NCBI GenBank assembly: GCA_035307785.1
Contig: DATGHS010000222.1
Coordinates: 1 to 9,022, forward strand
DNA from: DATGHS01 sp035307785
GTDB taxonomy: Bacteria > Planctomycetota > Planctomycetia > Gemmatales > Gemmataceae
Length of the DNA: 9,022 nucleotides
Direction of reading: 5' to 3'
Shown: positions 6,913-9,022 of the stretch, piece by piece
Position numbering within the stretch: the first letter of the stretch is position 1
Layout of the letters: every line of letters begins with the position of its first letter
Position numbers and translations under genes: made by a program
The notes under the pieces: model-generated
The model's database searches: none
What the model was told of the DNA's origin: nothing
The model's input: the letters and a program-made list of their open reading frames with translations, nothing else

Positions 6913-7518
6913 CTATTTTCGAGGGTCAATTACGAGTCGAAATCCGGGGAGAAGTTTGGTAGTAAACGTCGAACTATATGGAAACTCATGTGTGATCCAT
7001 TTTTTTCCTTGGCGACGGTGCCGGATCAGTGTGGGCTTGTCTGGGTTTTTGCGAATGTCTACCACCCAATATTCTCGAATGGATGGGACCTGAAGATACA
7101 ACTCGACGTTTCGGACCAGGTCCTTGTAGCGGCCGCCGGTCATGATTTCGACTGTGAGTACGGGAAGCAATTCTTGCCATCTCAAGTCTTTGAGGGGAAC
7201 TCCAAGCGGATAGTCTTCATAGGCAGCTAAATCCGGTTCAGGGCAGGTCGTTTTCTTGCGACCAGGAACGAAAACTCGACTCTTGGAGCTCACAAAATTA
7301 ATAACCTCTGGGTGCCGTTTCGAATAGGAACTCAGGTGCCAATCTAGCCATCGCTCAATATGGTTTTCATCCGGGTCAGGAAGCGGTGACACGTAAAGCG
7401 CTCCATCAATGAGTTCATATTTGTAACCTTCTGCAAAGTCGGCTTGTAAGAATTCCTCAAGAGTCATCGGAAGGCCTTGATCCATAGGCCCAATTTGACC
7501 AGCGGTCGCCAGACTCAT
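6913..7518 (-). CDS. Uma2 family protein (DUF820, PD-(D/E)XK nuclease fold)
   Basis: Uma2 proteins are small proteins with a restriction-endonuclease-like fold, found in many copies in cyanobacteria and planctomycetes; their biological role is not established. The 201 residues show the family landmarks in order: YELIDG (34-39), PEPDLAAY (93-100, Asp96 a likely metal ligand), VEIMTGGRYKDLVRN (123-137, Glu124), and REYWVVD (148-154), ending in LLPGFRLVI. ATG at 7518 has a strong ribosome site, GGGAGGG six bases upstream (7525-7531 on plus). The gene starts 30 bp after ispH ends, so it may be read from the ispH promoter, and 49 bp precede the next start. By rough count its base composition is nearer 50% GC than the 60-65% seen in parts of its neighbours, which fits a gene gained separately. 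No partner toxin, antitoxin or methylase is present. Confidence 0.9.
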   Translation of the reverse strand: MSLATAGQIGPMDQGLPMTLEEFLQADFAEGYKYELIDGALYVSPLPDPDENHIERWLDWHLSSYSKRHPEVINFVSSKSRVFVPGRKKTTCPEPDLAAYEDYPLGVPLKDLRWQELLPVLTVEIMTGGRYKDLVRNVELYLQVPSIREYWVVDIRKNPDKPTLIRHRRQGKKWITHEFPYSSTFTTKLLPGFRLVIDPRK

Positions 7519-7548
7519 GCCTCACCCTCCCACTAATTTGACTGCCGC

Positions 7549-8478
7549 TCAATTTACCAATCTCAATTCCCTTGGCAGCGGAAAACTCACGTGCTCTTCG
7601 CGCACTACGCGCGATTCCATCGTCGCACCAAAGCGCTCTCGGAAATAGTCGAGGCACGCCAACACCAAGTCTTCCGGCGCACTTGCTCCGGCGGTAAGCA
7701 GGATTGTGCTTTCAGGTCGAAACCATTCGGGCCGAATCTCGTCCACACCATCGATCAGGTAGGCGGGCTTGCCGCGATCGCGCGCTATTTCCACCAGCCG
7801 CTGACTGTTCGAGCTATTTTGGCTGCCCAGCACCAGCACCACGTCCACTTCGGCGGCCAGGTCCTTGATGGCTTCTTGCCGGTTCTGCGTGGCGTAGCAA
7901 ATGTCGTCTTTCGCGGGACCCTCGATTTGCGGGAAGCGTCTTTTCAGCGCCGCGATAATGCCTTGTGTCTCATCCACACTGAGCGTCGTCTGCGTTAGAT
8001 ACGCCACCTTGGCATTCGCCGGCAGCGGAAGCTTTTCCACGTCGGTTTCATTTTCGACCAGCAGGATATGATGCGGCGCCTCGCCCGTGGTGCCCACGAC
8101 TTCATCGTGCCCTTCGTGGCCGATGAGGATGATCGTGTAACCTTCCTTCGCGTAGCGAATCGCTTCTTTGTGCACTTTGGTGACGAGCGGGCAGGTGGCG
8201 TCGATGGCGCGCAGATTCCGTCGAACGGAAGCAGCGCGAATTTCCGGTGCCACGCCGTGAGCGCTATACAGTACCGTCGCGCCTTCCGGTACCTCGTCGA
8301 TGCGATCAACAAAGATGACGCCTTTTTTTTGAAAGCGCTCAACGACTGGCCGATTGTGAACGATCTCGTGATAAGCGTAGATCGGCGTGTCGAAAAACTC
8401 GATGGCTCGATCCAGACTTTCAATGGCCATTACCACGCCGGCACAGAAGCCGCGGGGACTGGCGAGAATAACTTTCAC
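7549..8478 (-). CDS. ispH: 4-hydroxy-3-methylbut-2-enyl diphosphate reductase
   Basis: IspH is the last enzyme of the MEP pathway. It reductively removes the hydroxyl of HMBPP to give IPP and DMAPP, using a [4Fe-4S] cluster in the cytoplasm. The 309-residue protein has the three cluster cysteines, Cys12 (SPRGFCAGV), Cys96 (DATCPLV) and Cys194 (DDICYATQNRQ). It also has the active-site residues at the same numbering as E. coli: His41, His74, His124 and Glu126 (GHEGHDEVVGT). GSQNSSNSQRL (218-228) is the substrate-binding loop. The start is GTG at 8478, supported by AAGGGAG seven bases upstream (8486-8492 on plus). A plausible sigma-70 promoter lies just upstream. The codons for Gln50-Lys51-Lys52 contain a run of eight A (8323-8330), unusual for this GC-rich gene. 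Confidence 0.97.
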   Translation of the reverse strand: MKVILASPRGFCAGVVMAIESLDRAIEFFDTPIYAYHEIVHNRPVVERFQKKGVIFVDRIDEVPEGATVLYSAHGVAPEIRAASVRRNLRAIDATCPLVTKVHKEAIRYAKEGYTIILIGHEGHDEVVGTTGEAPHHILLVENETDVEKLPLPANAKVAYLTQTTLSVDETQGIIAALKRRFPQIEGPAKDDICYATQNRQEAIKDLAAEVDVVLVLGSQNSSNSQRLVEIARDRGKPAYLIDGVDEIRPEWFRPESTILLTAGASAPEDLVLACLDYFRERFGATMESRVVREEHVSFPLPRELRLVN

Positions 8479-8505
8479 CGTGTTTCTCCCTTCACGCTTG
8501 CGGTT

Positions 8506-8534
8506 ATCCTAACGTCTGGCTTCTTCGAAGCCAA
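8506..8534 (-). promoter_or_regulatory. Candidate sigma-70 promoter of ispH
   Basis: On the minus strand TTGGCT (8529-8534) and TAGGAT (8506-8511) are separated by exactly 17 bases, each matching 4 of 6 positions of the -35 and -10 consensus. This would place the transcript start about 20-25 bases before the ispH GTG, leaving room for the AAGGGAG ribosome site. Planctomycete promoters are poorly defined, so this rests on spacing and position. Confidence 0.4.
8517..8533. repeat. Short inverted repeat over the ispH promoter
   Basis: TGGCTTC and GAAGCCA form a perfect 7-bp inverted repeat around TTC. It covers most of the candidate -35 hexamer and the adjoining spacer, a position expected of an operator. 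It could instead be a chance palindrome. Confidence 0.35.
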
Positions 8535-8562
8535 CCGCGAATGGCGCACGGAAGCAACACAA

Positions 8563-8588
8563 CCGCGCCGGCTTCGGAGCCGGCGCGG
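8563..8588 (-). terminator. Perfect 11-bp-stem hairpin after the secreted-protein gene
   Basis: CCGCGCCGGCT and AGCCGGCGCGG pair perfectly around a 4-nt loop, 20 bases beyond the TGA/TAA end of the secreted-protein gene. On the minus strand it is followed by TTGTGTTGCTT, a loosely T-rich tail, making it the most terminator-like hairpin here. It would insulate ispH from the upstream gene. Confidence 0.65.
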
Positions 8589-8608
8589 ATGGCTATGGAA
8601 AATCAAGA

Positions 8609-8977
8609 TCAGAACTTGTACTTGCCGTAGGGCTTGTAGCTTAATGGATAGTACCGGTGGTCCGGCACGCACCAGTAGTACTCGACCTTGGTGCAAGGAT
8701 CGCAATAAATCTTGCAGTCGCAGACGGGATCGAAATAGATTCGCGACCAGTGGCAGTGATCGAAACCTTCATAGTAGTAGCCGCAGGAGAACTTGACGCC
8801 GTGCCGGAAACAATAATCATTGTAGCCCGGCGAAACGATGTAGCTCGGCTGCGTGACATAGAAGTTGGTCGGATGATAACTCGGTTTGTAGTAGGCGTTG
8901 TACGGCTGACCGGCGAAGGCTGTGCTGCCGGCGAGCCCAATCACAACCGCCAAAGACAGAATTACGCTCTTCATCAT
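8609..8977 (-). CDS. Small Tyr/Cys-rich secreted protein of unknown function
   Basis: I do not recognise a family. The protein is 122 residues (or 121 from the second ATG). Residues 1-22 form a clear Sec signal peptide (MMKSVILSLAVVIGLAGSTAFA) with AFA just before a likely cut ahead of Gly23. The mature part of about 100 residues has 20 tyrosines and 8 cysteines (56, 65, 75, 86, 88, 92, 95, 103). Several Cys are closely spaced (CDCKIYCDPC, 86-95), which suggests disulphides or metal binding; there are also scattered His and aromatic residues. There is no lipobox and no membrane helix after the signal. GGAG at 8981-8984 on plus lies three bases from the first ATG and six from the second (8974), so 8974 is the better-spaced start. 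A wall, spore-coat-like or envelope role is a guess only. The gene ends before a strong hairpin. Confidence 0.85.
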   Translation of the reverse strand: MMKSVILSLAVVIGLAGSTAFAGQPYNAYYKPSYHPTNFYVTQPSYIVSPGYNDYCFRHGVKFSCGYYYEGFDHCHWSRIYFDPVCDCKIYCDPCTKVEYYWCVPDHRYYPLSYKPYGKYKF

Positions 8978-9022
8978 TCGCTCCGATTTGGTTCGGCATC
9001 TCCTTCCCCAAATGTCGAAGCG

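Noticed and set aside
8817..9011. Short frame starting ATG at 9011 with AAGGAG before an internal ATG
   Set aside because: It overlaps the signal peptide of the secreted-protein gene in another frame, has no features of its own, and may continue past the window edge only by chance.

Overview
The window looks like ordinary chromosomal DNA from a planctomycete, possibly Pirellulales-like. This is inferred from the GC-rich sequence and the gene mix: a large membrane Ser/Thr kinase with an N-terminal kinase domain, a Gfo/Idh/MocA oxidoreductase, a Uma2-type nuclease-fold protein, a tiny Tyr/Cys-rich secreted protein, and many GC-rich hairpins immediately after stop codons. I see no rRNA, tRNA, CRISPR array, transposase or phage gene.

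Layout. Eight of the nine genes are on the minus strand; the kinase alone is on plus. From left to right: ruvC (54-572, -) with a hairpin at its stop; a 176-bp divergent intergenic region with no promoter I could support; the kinase gene (749-2629, +); a 78-bp convergent gap; cysS (2708-4219, -); an imperfect inverted-repeat element of about 95 bp; ispF (4332-4826, -); a GC-rich hairpin; a C-terminally membrane-anchored unknown protein (4916-5761, -); another hairpin; a Gfo/Idh/MocA oxidoreductase (5808-6863, -); a Uma2-family protein (6913-7518, -); ispH (7549-8478, -); a probable ispH promoter and a perfect 11-bp-stem hairpin; and a small secreted protein (8609-8974/8977, -). No gene-free stretch exceeds 300 bp.

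How the genes relate. ispH and ispF are two steps of the MEP (non-mevalonate) isoprenoid pathway and sit in the same direction, separated by three unrelated genes. ispF and cysS are adjacent and could be co-transcribed, but a repeat lies between them. The hairpins after ruvC, the unknown gene, the oxidoreductase and the secreted-protein gene suggest that most of these genes are separate transcription units. The exceptions are ispH-uma2 (30 bp apart) and uma2-oxidoreductase (49 bp apart), which could be read together.

I found no convincing new multi-gene system. The points most worth a second look are: a CysS whose KMSKS loop reads KMAGS; two copies of a 27-nt hairpin repeat with a compensatory base-pair change; an inverted-repeat element that supplies the ispF stop codon; a kinase with an OB-like extracytoplasmic domain and a catalytic-loop insertion; and the two unclassified proteins.
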